64,000 nt of DNA, taken from Sphingomicrobium astaxanthinifaciens. GTDB taxonomy: Bacteria; Pseudomonadota; Alphaproteobacteria; Sphingomonadales; Sphingomonadaceae. The DNA lies in assembly GCF_022865105.1 (NCBI RefSeq), contig NZ_JAKNYM010000001.1, forward strand, positions 62,001 through 126,000, written 5' to 3'. This document shows positions 40,758 to 49,794 of the stretch, in pieces. The position numbers were made by a program, and so were the translations under genes. Below the pieces are notes generated by a model. It worked only from the letters and a program-made list of their open reading frames with translations, was not told the origin of the DNA and did not search any database. How positions within the stretch are numbered: the stretch's first letter is position 1; every line of letters starts with the position of its first letter.

Positions 40758-42470
40758 ATGACCGAAGCTTCCATGATGATGTCGCGCCGCGGCCTGCTCG
40801 CCAGCGCGATCGCGCTCGGCGGCGTTGCCGCCCTGCCCGTTCCCGCCTGGGCGCGCGGGCGCTCGCTGACCCACGCCACCAACGGGTTCGGCACGCTGTC
40901 GGGCGAGGACATCCGCCTCTCGATCGGCGCGCACCACTTCACCACCGGGGCGCGCAGCGGCCATGCCATCGCGCTCAACGGCACCGTGCCCGGCCCGCTC
41001 CTTCGCCTGCGCGAGGGCCAGCAGGTCCGGCTCCACGTCACCAACCATCTCGCCGAAGACACGTCGGTGCACTGGCACGGGCTGCTCGTGCCCTTCCAGT
41101 TCGACGGCGTGCCCGGCGTCAGTTTCCCCGGCATCCGCCCCGGCGAGACCTTCACCTACGATTTCAAGGTCCGGCAGGCGGGCACCTATTGGTACCATTC
41201 GCACTCGGGACTGCAGGAGCAGGCGGGGCATTACGGCCCGATCGTCATCGACAGCGCCGAGCCCGATCCGCGCTATGATCGCGACTATGTCGTGCTGCTG
41301 TCCGAATTCACCCCGATCCACCCGCACGAGATCATGCGCAAGCTCAAGGTGGGCGAGCATTATTTCAACCGGCAGATGCAGACCGCGACCGAGGGCGACA
41401 TGCCGCTGGCCGAGCGCCTCATGTGGGGCGGCATGCGGATGAATCCGCGCGACATCGCCGATGTCACGGGGGCGACCTATACCTATCTCGTCAACGGTCA
41501 CGGCCCCGCCGACAAGCTGGCTTTCGACTTCACCCCCGGCGAGCGCATCCGCCTGCGCTTCATCAACGGCTCGGCGATGACCTTCTTCAACGTGCGCATC
41601 CCGGGCGTGCCGATGACGGTGATCGAGGCCGACGGCCAGCCGGTCGCGCCGGTCGAGGTCGACGAATTCCAGATCGGCACCGCCGAGACCTATGACGTCA
41701 TCGTCGAGCCGGGCGACGGCGCCCACGCGATTACCGCCGAGGCGATGGACCGCTCGGGGCTCGGCGTCGCGACGCTGACCAGCCACAAGGGCCATCTCGC
41801 CACCCCGCCGCGCCTGCGCGAACCCGTCACGCTGACCATGGCCGACATGGGCGTGGGCGGCGGGGACCATGGGGGGCATGGGAGTTCGGACGGCATGGAC
41901 CATTCGATGCGCGACAAGCGCCTCGTGCCCGACGACGTGAAGGTCGGCCCCGGGGTCGACATGATCGCCCCCATGCCGGTCGACCGCATGGACTTCCCCG
42001 GCCTCGGGCTCGACACGGTCGACCACCGCGTGCTGCGCTACACCGACCTCAAGGCGGCGCGGGCGAACCCGCATCGCGCGGTCGAGCGCGAGCTGGAGAT
42101 CCACCTCACCGGCAACATGGAACGCTACATGTGGTCGTTCGACGGCAAGAAATTCTCCGCCGTCACCGACGACCCCATCCGCTTCGGCTATGACGAGCGC
42201 GTGCGGGTCAAGCTCGTCAACGACACGATGATGGCGCACCCCATCCACCTGCACGGCCATTTCTTCGAGCTGGTCAATGGCGCCGACCACATGCACCAGC
42301 CGCTGAAGCACACGCTGGTCGTCCAGCCGGGCGGCACCGCGACCTTCGACCTCACCGCCAACGAGCCGGGCGACTGGGCCTTCCACTGCCACCTCCTCTA
42401 TCACATGCACGCGGGCATGATGCAGGTGGTCACGGTGCGCCCCTTCCCCGAACCGGAGGGTGACGCCTGA
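40758..42470 (+). CDS. copA: Copper-resistance multicopper oxidase CopA
   Basis: 570-residue periplasmic oxidase, probably oxidising Cu(I). A twin-arginine signal (SRRGLLASAIALGG) ends at AWA. Copper-ligand clusters are complete: HWHG, WYHSHSG, HPIHLHGHFFEL and HCHLLYHMHAGM. A Met/His stretch (GGDHGGHGSSDGMDHSM, near 375-395) may bind extra copper. Several ATGs precede the RR; I chose the second (MTEASMMM), with no clear Shine-Dalgarno for any. The stop overlaps copB (TGATG). Confidence 0.93.
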   Translation: MTEASMMMSRRGLLASAIALGGVAALPVPAWARGRSLTHATNGFGTLSGEDIRLSIGAHHFTTGARSGHAIALNGTVPGPLLRLREGQQVRLHVTNHLAEDTSVHWHGLLVPFQFDGVPGVSFPGIRPGETFTYDFKVRQAGTYWYHSHSGLQEQAGHYGPIVIDSAEPDPRYDRDYVVLLSEFTPIHPHEIMRKLKVGEHYFNRQMQTATEGDMPLAERLMWGGMRMNPRDIADVTGATYTYLVNGHGPADKLAFDFTPGERIRLRFINGSAMTFFNVRIPGVPMTVIEADGQPVAPVEVDEFQIGTAETYDVIVEPGDGAHAITAEAMDRSGLGVATLTSHKGHLATPPRLREPVTLTMADMGVGGGDHGGHGSSDGMDHSMRDKRLVPDDVKVGPGVDMIAPMPVDRMDFPGLGLDTVDHRVLRYTDLKAARANPHRAVERELEIHLTGNMERYMWSFDGKKFSAVTDDPIRFGYDERVRVKLVNDTMMAHPIHLHGHFFELVNGADHMHQPLKHTLVVQPGGTATFDLTANEPGDWAFHCHLLYHMHAGMMQVVTVRPFPEPEGDA

Positions 42471-43555
42471 TGCGCATGACCGCCATTCTCCTCCTCGCCA
42501 CCGCCGCCACCCCGGCGCTCGCGCAGGACCACCAGCACCACGGCCAGCACCCGCAGGTCCATGCCAAGGAGCCGATTGAGGACCCGCACGCGGGTCACGC
42601 CATGCAGCGGCCGCAGCAGCATTCCGAGGAAATCGATCATTGCGCGATGGGGCACCTGCCCCCCGAGCAATGCCCGCCCAAGGAGGCGGCCGAAGAGGAA
42701 GCCGCCCCCCACGCGGGGCACGCCATGCCCGACCCGCAGGCCGCCGATGACCCGCACGCGGGCCACGCCATGCCGGGCGACGACAAGGCGGTTCCCGGCG
42801 CCGCGCCCGAGAGCGCCGTCCCGCCCCGCGCCTTCGAAGGCCCGCGCCACGCCGCCGACCTCATCTATGGCGAGGCCGCCATGGCCCCCGCGCGCGAACA
42901 GCTCCACACCGGCCATGACGGCTTGATCACCGGGATGGTCATGCTCGAGCGCTTGGAGGCGCGCCTTCCCACCGAGGGCGGCGATACCGGCTACCTGTGG
43001 GACGCGCAGGGCTGGTACGGGGGCGACCTCAACCGCTTCGTCGCCAAGACCGAGGGCGAAGGCGCCTTCGAGGAAGGCCTCGAGGAGGCCGAGGTGCAGG
43101 CGCTCTACAGCCGCGCGATCGGCCCCTTCTTCGACCTGCAGGCGGGCGTCCGGCTCGATCTCGAACCCGAGACGCGGCCCCATGCCGTCCTCGGCGTACA
43201 GGGGCTTGCCCCCTACATGTTCCACGTCGATGCCGCGCTCTTCCTGTCGGACCGGGGCGACCTCACCGCGCGGCTCGAGGGCGAATATGACCAGAAGATC
43301 ACCCAGTCGCTGATCCTCCAGCCGCGCCTCGAGGTCGAACTGGCCGCGCAGGACGTGCCCGAGGCGGAGATCGGCGCGGGGGTGAGCAAGGTCGAGGCGG
43401 GCCTTCGCCTGCGCTACGAGTTCGTCCCCGAATTCGCCCCCTATGTCGGGCTCGACTATGAGGCGAAAACCGGCCGCACCGCCGATCTCGCCCGCGCCGA
43501 GGGCGAGGATGTCGCCGGGCTCAAGCTCCTGCTCGGCCTGCGCGCCTGGTTCTGA
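42470..43555 (+). CDS. copB: Copper-resistance outer-membrane protein CopB
   Basis: 361-residue precursor with a signal peptide ending at ALA-Q (about residue 18). Residues 20-110 are His/Met-rich with three copies of DPHAGHAM-like units and a CAMGHLPPEQC segment, all likely copper ligands. The rest is a CopB beta-barrel (about 130-361) ending in aromatic WF. Translationally coupled to copA. Works as periplasmic/outer-membrane copper storage or efflux partner. Confidence 0.9.
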   Translation: MRMTAILLLATAATPALAQDHQHHGQHPQVHAKEPIEDPHAGHAMQRPQQHSEEIDHCAMGHLPPEQCPPKEAAEEEAAPHAGHAMPDPQAADDPHAGHAMPGDDKAVPGAAPESAVPPRAFEGPRHAADLIYGEAAMAPAREQLHTGHDGLITGMVMLERLEARLPTEGGDTGYLWDAQGWYGGDLNRFVAKTEGEGAFEEGLEEAEVQALYSRAIGPFFDLQAGVRLDLEPETRPHAVLGVQGLAPYMFHVDAALFLSDRGDLTARLEGEYDQKITQSLILQPRLEVELAAQDVPEAEIGAGVSKVEAGLRLRYEFVPEFAPYVGLDYEAKTGRTADLARAEGEDVAGLKLLLGLRAWF

Positions 43556-43589
43556 TCGCGCCGTCCATCCCGCCCCGTCCGCGCGTCGG

Positions 43590-44429
43590 TCACTGCGGCG
43601 CGAGGACTTGCTCGCGCAGGAAGCGGATGAAGAAGGCATCGGCGCGCCGGGCGGCCTCGCGGTCCGGCACGAACCCGGGTCCCGGAACCTGCCGATCGAG
43701 GCTGCGCGAAAGCAGGTGCCCGCGCCCGGGTACCGCGTCGAGGCGACAGACGCCGCCGAACTGGCGCTGCAAGCGGCAGAGACGCTGCGAGGTCTCGATC
43801 GGGTCGATCGCATCCGCGGCCCCGTGGACGATCGCGATCGGCGGCAACGCCGCCGCCATGGTCTCCAGCGGGGCGTGCGCACGCGGATCGGCCCTGCCCC
43901 TCAGCTGCGCCGCGAAACGCGGCGCGTGGCCGAGCACGTCGAGCCCGGGGGAGAAGAGCAACAGCGCGGCCGGGGGCGGCCGGTCGGGCCGGCAACCATG
44001 GGTGATGCTGTTGACCGCCAGATGGGCACCCGCCGACACGCCGTAGAGGATCACCTTCGAGCGATCGAGGCCGGCAAAGCGAGGGTCGCTCCGCACCCAA
44101 TCGAGCGCGGCGCACGCATCCGCCAGCGCCTCCAACGGCGTGATCCGGTCGTTCGAGAGACGATATTCGACCGCGACCGAAGTGAAGCCCGCCTCGGCAA
44201 AGGCCCGCGCCGTGTCGAAGGTGGCCGCCGGCGAACCGGTGAAATAGCCGCCCCCATGGAACAGCAATATCGCCGCGTCGGTGCGCGCGTGCGGCGCGGG
44301 ATCGAAGACATGGGCCTCAAGCGCGCCGTGCCCGGTATGGCGATAGACCCGTGTCTCGGGCGCGCGCGCCACGTCGGTCGACCCGATGAACAGCATCGCC
44401 GCGACCAGAACCGTCCATCCCGCACCCAT
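43590..44429 (-). CDS. Alpha/beta hydrolase, HSL-type esterase
   Basis: 279-residue secreted or membrane-anchored hydrolase. A signal-like N terminus precedes the oxyanion motif FHGGGYF (about 57-63), nucleophile elbow GVSAG and late histidine in PGRGHLL. The HGGG plus GxSxG pair marks the hormone-sensitive-lipase/acetylesterase group. Substrate unknown. GGAGGGG lies four bases before the ATG. Tail-to-tail with copB, head-to-head with the next gene. Confidence 0.8.
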   Translation of the reverse strand: MGAGWTVLVAAMLFIGSTDVARAPETRVYRHTGHGALEAHVFDPAPHARTDAAILLFHGGGYFTGSPAATFDTARAFAEAGFTSVAVEYRLSNDRITPLEALADACAALDWVRSDPRFAGLDRSKVILYGVSAGAHLAVNSITHGCRPDRPPPAALLLFSPGLDVLGHAPRFAAQLRGRADPRAHAPLETMAAALPPIAIVHGAADAIDPIETSQRLCRLQRQFGGVCRLDAVPGRGHLLSRSLDRQVPGPGFVPDREAARRADAFFIRFLREQVLAPQ

Positions 44430-44514
44430 GTCGCCCCTCCCCTGCGCATCGCCCCGCCACGTCGCGCGCGAGCGATCACCAGCCTAGGGCGCGGTGGCGG
44501 CCGGGGCAAGCCGT

Positions 44515-44532
44515 CATTAACTTGCATTAATG
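44515..44532. promoter_or_regulatory. A/T-rich inverted repeat in a divergent promoter region
   Basis: CATTAA, six bases, TTAATG, in the 155-bp gap between the esterase and the secreted protein genes. Its A/T content stands out locally. Could be an operator shared by both genes; no regulator can be named. Confidence 0.28.
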
Positions 44533-44584
44533 TCGTTCGCGCCCTAGGATCACCGGCCTGTAGCCAAGGGGGAGGGAACGGCGG

Positions 44585-45217
44585 ATGCACAACTGCGGTC
44601 TATTCTGGGCGACGGGGGTCGCCAGCCTCCTCGCGAGCGCCTCGACGCAAGCGCATCCGGTGGGGGAACCCAGCCTCGAGGAGGTTCGCGCCGCGGCCGA
44701 GCGGTTTGCCGACGTCGAGGTGGCGCTGGCCGAGGGCTATGTCCCCGATCCCATGAACAAGTGCGAGACTGCCGAGATGATGGGGCGCCCCGCCGAGGAA
44801 GGGGCGATGGGCATCCATTATTTCCGCCCCGACCTGCTCGGGATCAAGGGGCCGCCGAGCCCGCGGGTCGACGGCGATGGGACGCATACCGATTTCCGGC
44901 AGCCGGCGGTGCTGCTCTACGAACCGCAGGCCGACGGTTCGCTCGAACTGGTGGGGGTCGAGAACCTCGTGTTCCGCGCGGCTTGGCTGGCGGCGGGCAA
45001 CGCCGGGCCGCCTACCTTCCACTGCGTGGCGTGGGACGAGATGGCCGATAACCCCGCGACCGCCATCGACGAGGCGCACATGTTCGAACCGCATTACGAT
45101 CGGCATGTCTGGGTGTTTCGCGACAACCCCAACGGGGTCTTCACCCCCTTCAACCCCGCCGTGACCTGCGATCACCACAAGGCGACGACGGGGGGCAGCA
45201 CGGCAGCGGACGACTAG
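44585..45217 (+). CDS. Secreted protein of unknown function
   Basis: 210-residue precursor with a signal peptide ending at TQA-H (about residue 23). The mature part has no recognised domain but looks globular and constrained: MGIHYFRPDLLG, PAVLLYEP, FHCVAWDEMADNP, EPHYDRHVWVFRDNP and TCDHH, with several His/Cys that could bind metal. A GGGGAGGGAACGGCGG run precedes the ATG. High-G+C codon use like core genes, last gene before the low-G+C island. I do not assign a function. Confidence 0.7.
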   Translation: MHNCGLFWATGVASLLASASTQAHPVGEPSLEEVRAAAERFADVEVALAEGYVPDPMNKCETAEMMGRPAEEGAMGIHYFRPDLLGIKGPPSPRVDGDGTHTDFRQPAVLLYEPQADGSLELVGVENLVFRAAWLAAGNAGPPTFHCVAWDEMADNPATAIDEAHMFEPHYDRHVWVFRDNPNGVFTPFNPAVTCDHHKATTGGSTAADD

Positions 45218-45439
45218 CCCGGCACCCTGCCCAGCGCCTGACACGTCATCAACCGAGCTGCATTATCCGCGTCAATCTGCGCTTCGTGCCCGCCGATTGG
45301 CGGCTAGTGGGACGCGCCTTTGATCAGAAAATGCGCAATGGTGTGGCCCGTGATGCAGCCCTCACCAGGAGCCGTCCCTCAAGGACCGACCCCTCGCTTG
45401 AGCGGCAACGCTCACGACCAGTCGTACAACCGGAAACAA

Positions 45440-46435
45440 TCAGGCGGCTTCCGATTCTGTCTTGGGCTCGGCGGAGCACACACGGTCGCGTCCAAGCGAC
45501 TTAGCGTCGTAAAGGGCCTCGTCAGCATAACGCATCGCACGCTTCAGCCCAATCGCTGCATCCAACTTTGCGGCACCCACACTGACGGTGCAGGCACGAC
45601 CGTTCAAGCAGCTCATCGTGGTAGCTCGCAGGGCATCACAAATACGGTTTCCAAGGGCCACAGAGGCTTCCAAATTAGTTTCCGGTAGAAGGATTGCGAA
45701 TTCCTCACCCCCGATCCGCCCCATCACATCGGTCTCGCGAAGCTGTGCACTAGCGACCGTCACAAATCGAGCAAGCACTTCATCGCCAACGTCATGCCCG
45801 AACTCATCATTGACCGATTTGAAGTGGTCGATATCCAAGATGAGAATTGCGCAATCTCGGTGATACCTAGAGATCCTCGAAAGCTCCGCCTCGGCAGCTT
45901 TGGTCCAGGCCCTTCTGGAAAGAGACCCCGTGAGCGTATCAATGGAGGCAATTTCGCGTAGCTCGAGTTCGTCTACAACAATCCGAGCGAAATTCTCGAG
46001 GATGGCGATCTCGGCCTTGGTAAATTCCCGCGGCTTGGTATCGATCGCGCACAGAGCGCCCACATTGTACCCGTCGCTCATTTTAAGAGGAATTCCGGCG
46101 TAGCTACGGATATTCGGTTCGCTCGTGACAAGAGGGCTCTCAGCCATAAACGGATGCTGAGCGGCATCTTCGACGATGAAAGGGACTTCATTCTGAATCG
46201 TATGCGTACAAAATGAGATGTCACGGGCGGTTTCGCTCGTCGGCAATCCGCAGGATGCCTTAAACCACTGGCGATCGGTGTCGACTAGCGAAACAGCACT
46301 GATAGGAACGTTGAGGGTCTGCTTGACTAGCGAAACGATATTCTCAAACGGCTTCTCGACAGAGGTGTCTAGGATCTGAAGTCGATTGAGAGCCCTGATC
46401 CGGCCTTGTTCATCGGTTTTCAGCTTATTACGCAT
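45440..46435 (-). CDS. GAF-GGDEF diguanylate cyclase
   Basis: 331-residue cytoplasmic c-di-GMP synthase. An N-terminal GAF sensor (about 22-155; CTHTIQNEVPFIVEDA typical of this GAF class) is followed by a GGDEF domain with active-site GGEEF (242-246) and product-inhibition I-site RETD (233-236) five residues before it, so it should be active and feedback-controlled. No membrane segment. Start ATG one base after the stop of the small upstream gene; the longer frame is not needed. Confidence 0.9.
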   Translation of the reverse strand: MRNKLKTDEQGRIRALNRLQILDTSVEKPFENIVSLVKQTLNVPISAVSLVDTDRQWFKASCGLPTSETARDISFCTHTIQNEVPFIVEDAAQHPFMAESPLVTSEPNIRSYAGIPLKMSDGYNVGALCAIDTKPREFTKAEIAILENFARIVVDELELREIASIDTLTGSLSRRAWTKAAEAELSRISRYHRDCAILILDIDHFKSVNDEFGHDVGDEVLARFVTVASAQLRETDVMGRIGGEEFAILLPETNLEASVALGNRICDALRATTMSCLNGRACTVSVGAAKLDAAIGLKRAMRYADEALYDAKSLGRDRVCSAEPKTESEAA

Positions 46436-46436
46436 T

Positions 46437-46670
46437 TTAGCCCCGGATCTCCAAAATCGTTCGAGTAAATTCAGCTTCGAAGCTTGCGAAGGCTCCAGAT
46501 ACAACTTGACGGATCATCTCTTCCGAGGCCCCGCTACTAGCAAGGGAAAGGGCAAGACCCTCGAGATTCTGACGATGATCCTCGACCTTTGAGCGCAGTA
46601 CTTCCGGGATATCCCGTTCGCCCAGCGGTTGGATTAGTTCGTTTACAAATTTCGTTGCAGAGTTGCTCAT
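46437..46670 (-). CDS. Small helical protein coupled to the diguanylate cyclase
   Basis: 77 residues, no recognised family. Predicted mainly helical and amphipathic (NLEGLALSLASSGASEEMIRQVVSGAFASFEAEF), no signal peptide. Its TAA is separated from the cyclase ATG by a single base, so the two are almost certainly cotranslated. Could be a regulator or binding partner of the cyclase. Weak Shine-Dalgarno. Confidence 0.6.
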   Translation of the reverse strand: MSNSATKFVNELIQPLGERDIPEVLRSKVEDHRQNLEGLALSLASSGASEEMIRQVVSGAFASFEAEFTRTILEIRG

Positions 46671-47133
46671 AATCGCTTTCGCATCCTCGATTTAACTGAG
46701 CATCTCGAAATTTCGTAACCATCGGGTTGCCGCCCCCTACGTACTTTCGCGTAATGGGGATCGAACATGCGGCCGTCGATAGATGAGAACCAGGGTCAGC
46801 GCGAAACCTAACCAGAGATGCAATCGGTCCTCGCAAGCCTCCCAGCCTCTCACGATGCAACCGAAGATCGAATGCGTCCAGGAGGGTCGCGCCTCGCCAT
46901 CCTAATTTGTCGTCCTAGCGCACCTCTATTCCGATCCATGCAGCCCCTCGATGAACGTCCTAGCGTAAGAAAACGATGGTCGACTGTGGTGCTCACTGGC
47001 GAGCACGTTAAGCGTCGAAAGATAGCGCAGTTGGTTCGCCTCGGGCACCTCCGCGAGTCAGCTTCTTCTGGAGTGATGAGCTACATCTTCAGCAGGTCAC
47101 AGAGGGTGCGTTAGAACCGTTGAAAATTCAGTC
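46671..47133. other. Intergenic region, no gene recognised
   Basis: About 460 bases between the GGDEF-EAL gene (ending here) and the small gene (starting here). Short frames on both strands lack ribosome-binding sites and coding character. An inverted repeat GTGCTC-N6-GAGCAC is visible near 46990-47010. It should contain the promoter of the small-protein/cyclase operon. Confidence 0.5.
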
Positions 47134-49716
47134 TCAGGCGGCTTTCCCGGAGGCCGTGCGGCTTTCCGAAAGAGCTGCCTTTAGCAGCGGAGCTGGGCGT
47201 CCAAAGTGATAGCCTTGGAAGCTCGTGCAACCCAGCGCAGACATAGCCATCATTTGCTCCTCGCGCTCGATGCCTTCAGCGGTTACAGCGATGCCAAGCG
47301 CTTCTGCCAAGGACACAATTGCAGTGATGATTGCCTCACTTTTAGGAGAACCTGCCGCTGCCGACTGAACAAAATCACGGTCGATTTTGATCATCGAGAA
47401 GTTCATCTTTTCGATGTAGTTGAGCGAGCTGTAGCCGCGCCCGAAATCGTCCAGAGCAAATGTCACGCCAATTTTGTTGAGGCTGGCCAGCAGTGCTTCC
47501 AGTTGCTCGTCCATCTCAAGAACGACCGACTCTGTGAGTTCGAGGATCAAGCGATGAGGTTCAAGACCGCTTTGTGCCAACGCGTCGACGACGGTGCCTA
47601 GGAATGCGTTGTTGTGCAGCTGCAGCGAAGAGACATTGACGGTCAACTTCACGTCCTTCGGCCAGGTTGTAGCAGCCTCGCAGGCAGACCGAAGCATCCA
47701 GCACCCTAGCTGCTCAATCAGCAGCGCGTTTTCAGCGATCGGAATGAACACACTAGGCATAATCGGGCCGCGGATAGGGTGATTCCACCGCATCAGCGCT
47801 TCGTAATAAACAACCTTGCGACCGTCAGAACTCACAATCGGTTGGTAGGAAATGTCCAACTCGCCGTTCTGCAGCGCGGCTTCCAGATCCGCCTCAAGAT
47901 TGGACCGCTCTTCCAGTTCTCGTCGCATACGAGGCTCGAAGGTAACATGCGTACCGCGACCCCGAGCCTTGGCTTCATATAGCGACAAGTCTGCGTTGGT
48001 GAGTAGCGAACTCGTAGTCGCCCCACTCTCCCCAAACGCCGTAATGCCAACCGAAGCTCCGATGGTCATGTCATGACCCTCGATGCGATATGGCGCGCTG
48101 ACCTCCTCGATCAGGCGCTTGGCGATTGCTTCACCTTCCGCGATAGTCGAGGGGGGCGGCAAAATCACCCCGAACTCGTCGCCGCCAAGTCGTCCGATGA
48201 TCGCAGCGTCGCCCGTTGACGCACGGAAACGCTTGGCGACGTTGGCCAAGAGGTGATCGCCTACAACGTGCCCGTATATGTCATTCACCTGTTTGAACCT
48301 GTCGAGGTCAATTAGCATAAGCACGCCTTGCTGGCCCGCTTCCGTCGCGCACGCCTGATATTTCTCAAGGAGTGTGCGGAAGTGCTCTCGCGCATAAAGA
48401 TCGGTAAGACCATCATGCTGCGACACGTAGACTAGCCGATCGTTGGCTGCCGCAATTGCGCGCCGACTGCGTGCGACCGTTCGAAGGGTGAAAAGTGCGC
48501 CCAGGAAAGCGATAATTGCGAACGCAATCCCGGCACTCAGAAGATAGACTTGGTTCTGAGCCTTAGTGAGGCGCACCGCATTGGCAGCCTTTTCAGCCGA
48601 CAAACGTGAGATGCGTAGTTCGCGATTGGCGGCATCGAAGCGGGCTGCGAGAAGGGCATTATTTGCTTTGGCTGACAGATCGCGTGCCTGCCCCTCCAAT
48701 CGGTTGAACGCCAAGAGGTGGGCATTGGCGCGCTCGTACATGCCAAGTGCGGAAAGTGCGTTAAACGCGGTTTCGTGGAAATCGCGGAAGTAGCTCGGCG
48801 TCGTGGCCAGGTCCAACCCGTCGAATGTGCGTGCGATGTATCGCTCTGCAAGCTTAAAGTTACCGCGGTCGACCGCGATCTGAGCTCTGACGCCATAAAG
48901 AAAAGGTGCCCATTGCTCTGCCCCTGCGTCCACGAGGCCGAGGCCGCGCATCAAAGTTGCTTCAGCGTTATCCAACTCGCCCTTCAGATAAAGCGTTGAG
49001 GCAATGTTAGTAAGGATCCGCGCCTCGAGGAGCGGACTCTCCATGGAAGATGCAATTTCGAATGCCTCATTAAACGCGCTTTCGGCATCATCGTATCGGC
49101 CCAACTCCTTAAACGCATTGCCGAGATTGTTCTTAGCGGACAAGGTTAGGGCCTTGTCCTCCGGAAACGCCGCACTGGCCTGCTCATAGTAGCCGAGCGC
49201 GCGCTCATAATCGCGCGCGTCCGCATATAAAGATCCAATGTTTTGCAGGACGATCGCACCGCTTCGATCATCACCGAGAGCTTCGTACCGCTGATGAGCA
49301 TCGGTGTAAGCTGCAAGGGCGTCTCCATACTCCCCACGGTACGCACTATTTGATGCTCGTGAGCGGAGAAGGTCCGCATGCAATTTACTATCAGGCGCGA
49401 TGCGTTCGACGTCACGCAGAGAGGCCTCGATAATCTCCGCAGCCTCCGTGCCGCGGTTGAGGCGCATCAGCGCCTCGCCTTCCAACCACTTCGCGGTCAA
49501 GCGCGCCATTGATAGACGCTGGCCATTGCCACTCGCCAGGTCATGAGCTTCACGCGCCGCTTCAAGAGCAGACGCGCTGTCAGCCATCATGTTATTCTTC
49601 GCAAACTCGATCTTTTGATCAAATTCCTCGGGTGTGCTTGCGGAAACAGGAGTGGCAGCGACGACAGTCAACGCTGTGAATGCGACTGCCAAGCCTTTTC
49701 GAAAATTGTCCGACAC
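47134..49716 (-). CDS. Membrane TPR-GGDEF-EAL c-di-GMP turnover protein
   Basis: About 860 aa. A signal sequence (ends near PVSAS) exports a periplasmic TPR array (about 30-330), a coiled coil leads to one transmembrane helix (about 390-412), then cytoplasmic GGDEF (GGDEF 511-515) and EAL (EAL 639-641, with TESVV, DDFGRGYSSL, KIDRDFV, QGYHFGRP). Both catalytic motifs look intact, so it may make or break c-di-GMP in response to an envelope cue. Start: GTG with GGGGG nine bases upstream; an earlier GTG at 49737 is possible. Confidence 0.88.
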   Translation of the reverse strand: MSDNFRKGLAVAFTALTVVAATPVSASTPEEFDQKIEFAKNNMMADSASALEAAREAHDLASGNGQRLSMARLTAKWLEGEALMRLNRGTEAAEIIEASLRDVERIAPDSKLHADLLRSRASNSAYRGEYGDALAAYTDAHQRYEALGDDRSGAIVLQNIGSLYADARDYERALGYYEQASAAFPEDKALTLSAKNNLGNAFKELGRYDDAESAFNEAFEIASSMESPLLEARILTNIASTLYLKGELDNAEATLMRGLGLVDAGAEQWAPFLYGVRAQIAVDRGNFKLAERYIARTFDGLDLATTPSYFRDFHETAFNALSALGMYERANAHLLAFNRLEGQARDLSAKANNALLAARFDAANRELRISRLSAEKAANAVRLTKAQNQVYLLSAGIAFAIIAFLGALFTLRTVARSRRAIAAANDRLVYVSQHDGLTDLYAREHFRTLLEKYQACATEAGQQGVLMLIDLDRFKQVNDIYGHVVGDHLLANVAKRFRASTGDAAIIGRLGGDEFGVILPPPSTIAEGEAIAKRLIEEVSAPYRIEGHDMTIGASVGITAFGESGATTSSLLTNADLSLYEAKARGRGTHVTFEPRMRRELEERSNLEADLEAALQNGELDISYQPIVSSDGRKVVYYEALMRWNHPIRGPIMPSVFIPIAENALLIEQLGCWMLRSACEAATTWPKDVKLTVNVSSLQLHNNAFLGTVVDALAQSGLEPHRLILELTESVVLEMDEQLEALLASLNKIGVTFALDDFGRGYSSLNYIEKMNFSMIKIDRDFVQSAAAGSPKSEAIITAIVSLAEALGIAVTAEGIEREEQMMAMSALGCTSFQGYHFGRPAPLLKAALSESRTASGKAA

Positions 49717-49794
49717 TATTTTTTGCCCCCGAGACACTACTCAATTATCCAAGACATCGCTTAGATTGATTAATTTTTTTTGTGGATGTGCTGA

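Noticed and set aside
45241-45340. Possible 3' fragment of a gene on the minus strand (PIGGHEAQIDADNAARL)
   Set aside because: About 30 residues with a coding-like look, but no start, no recognised family and a stop just upstream. Could be a decayed edge of the island.
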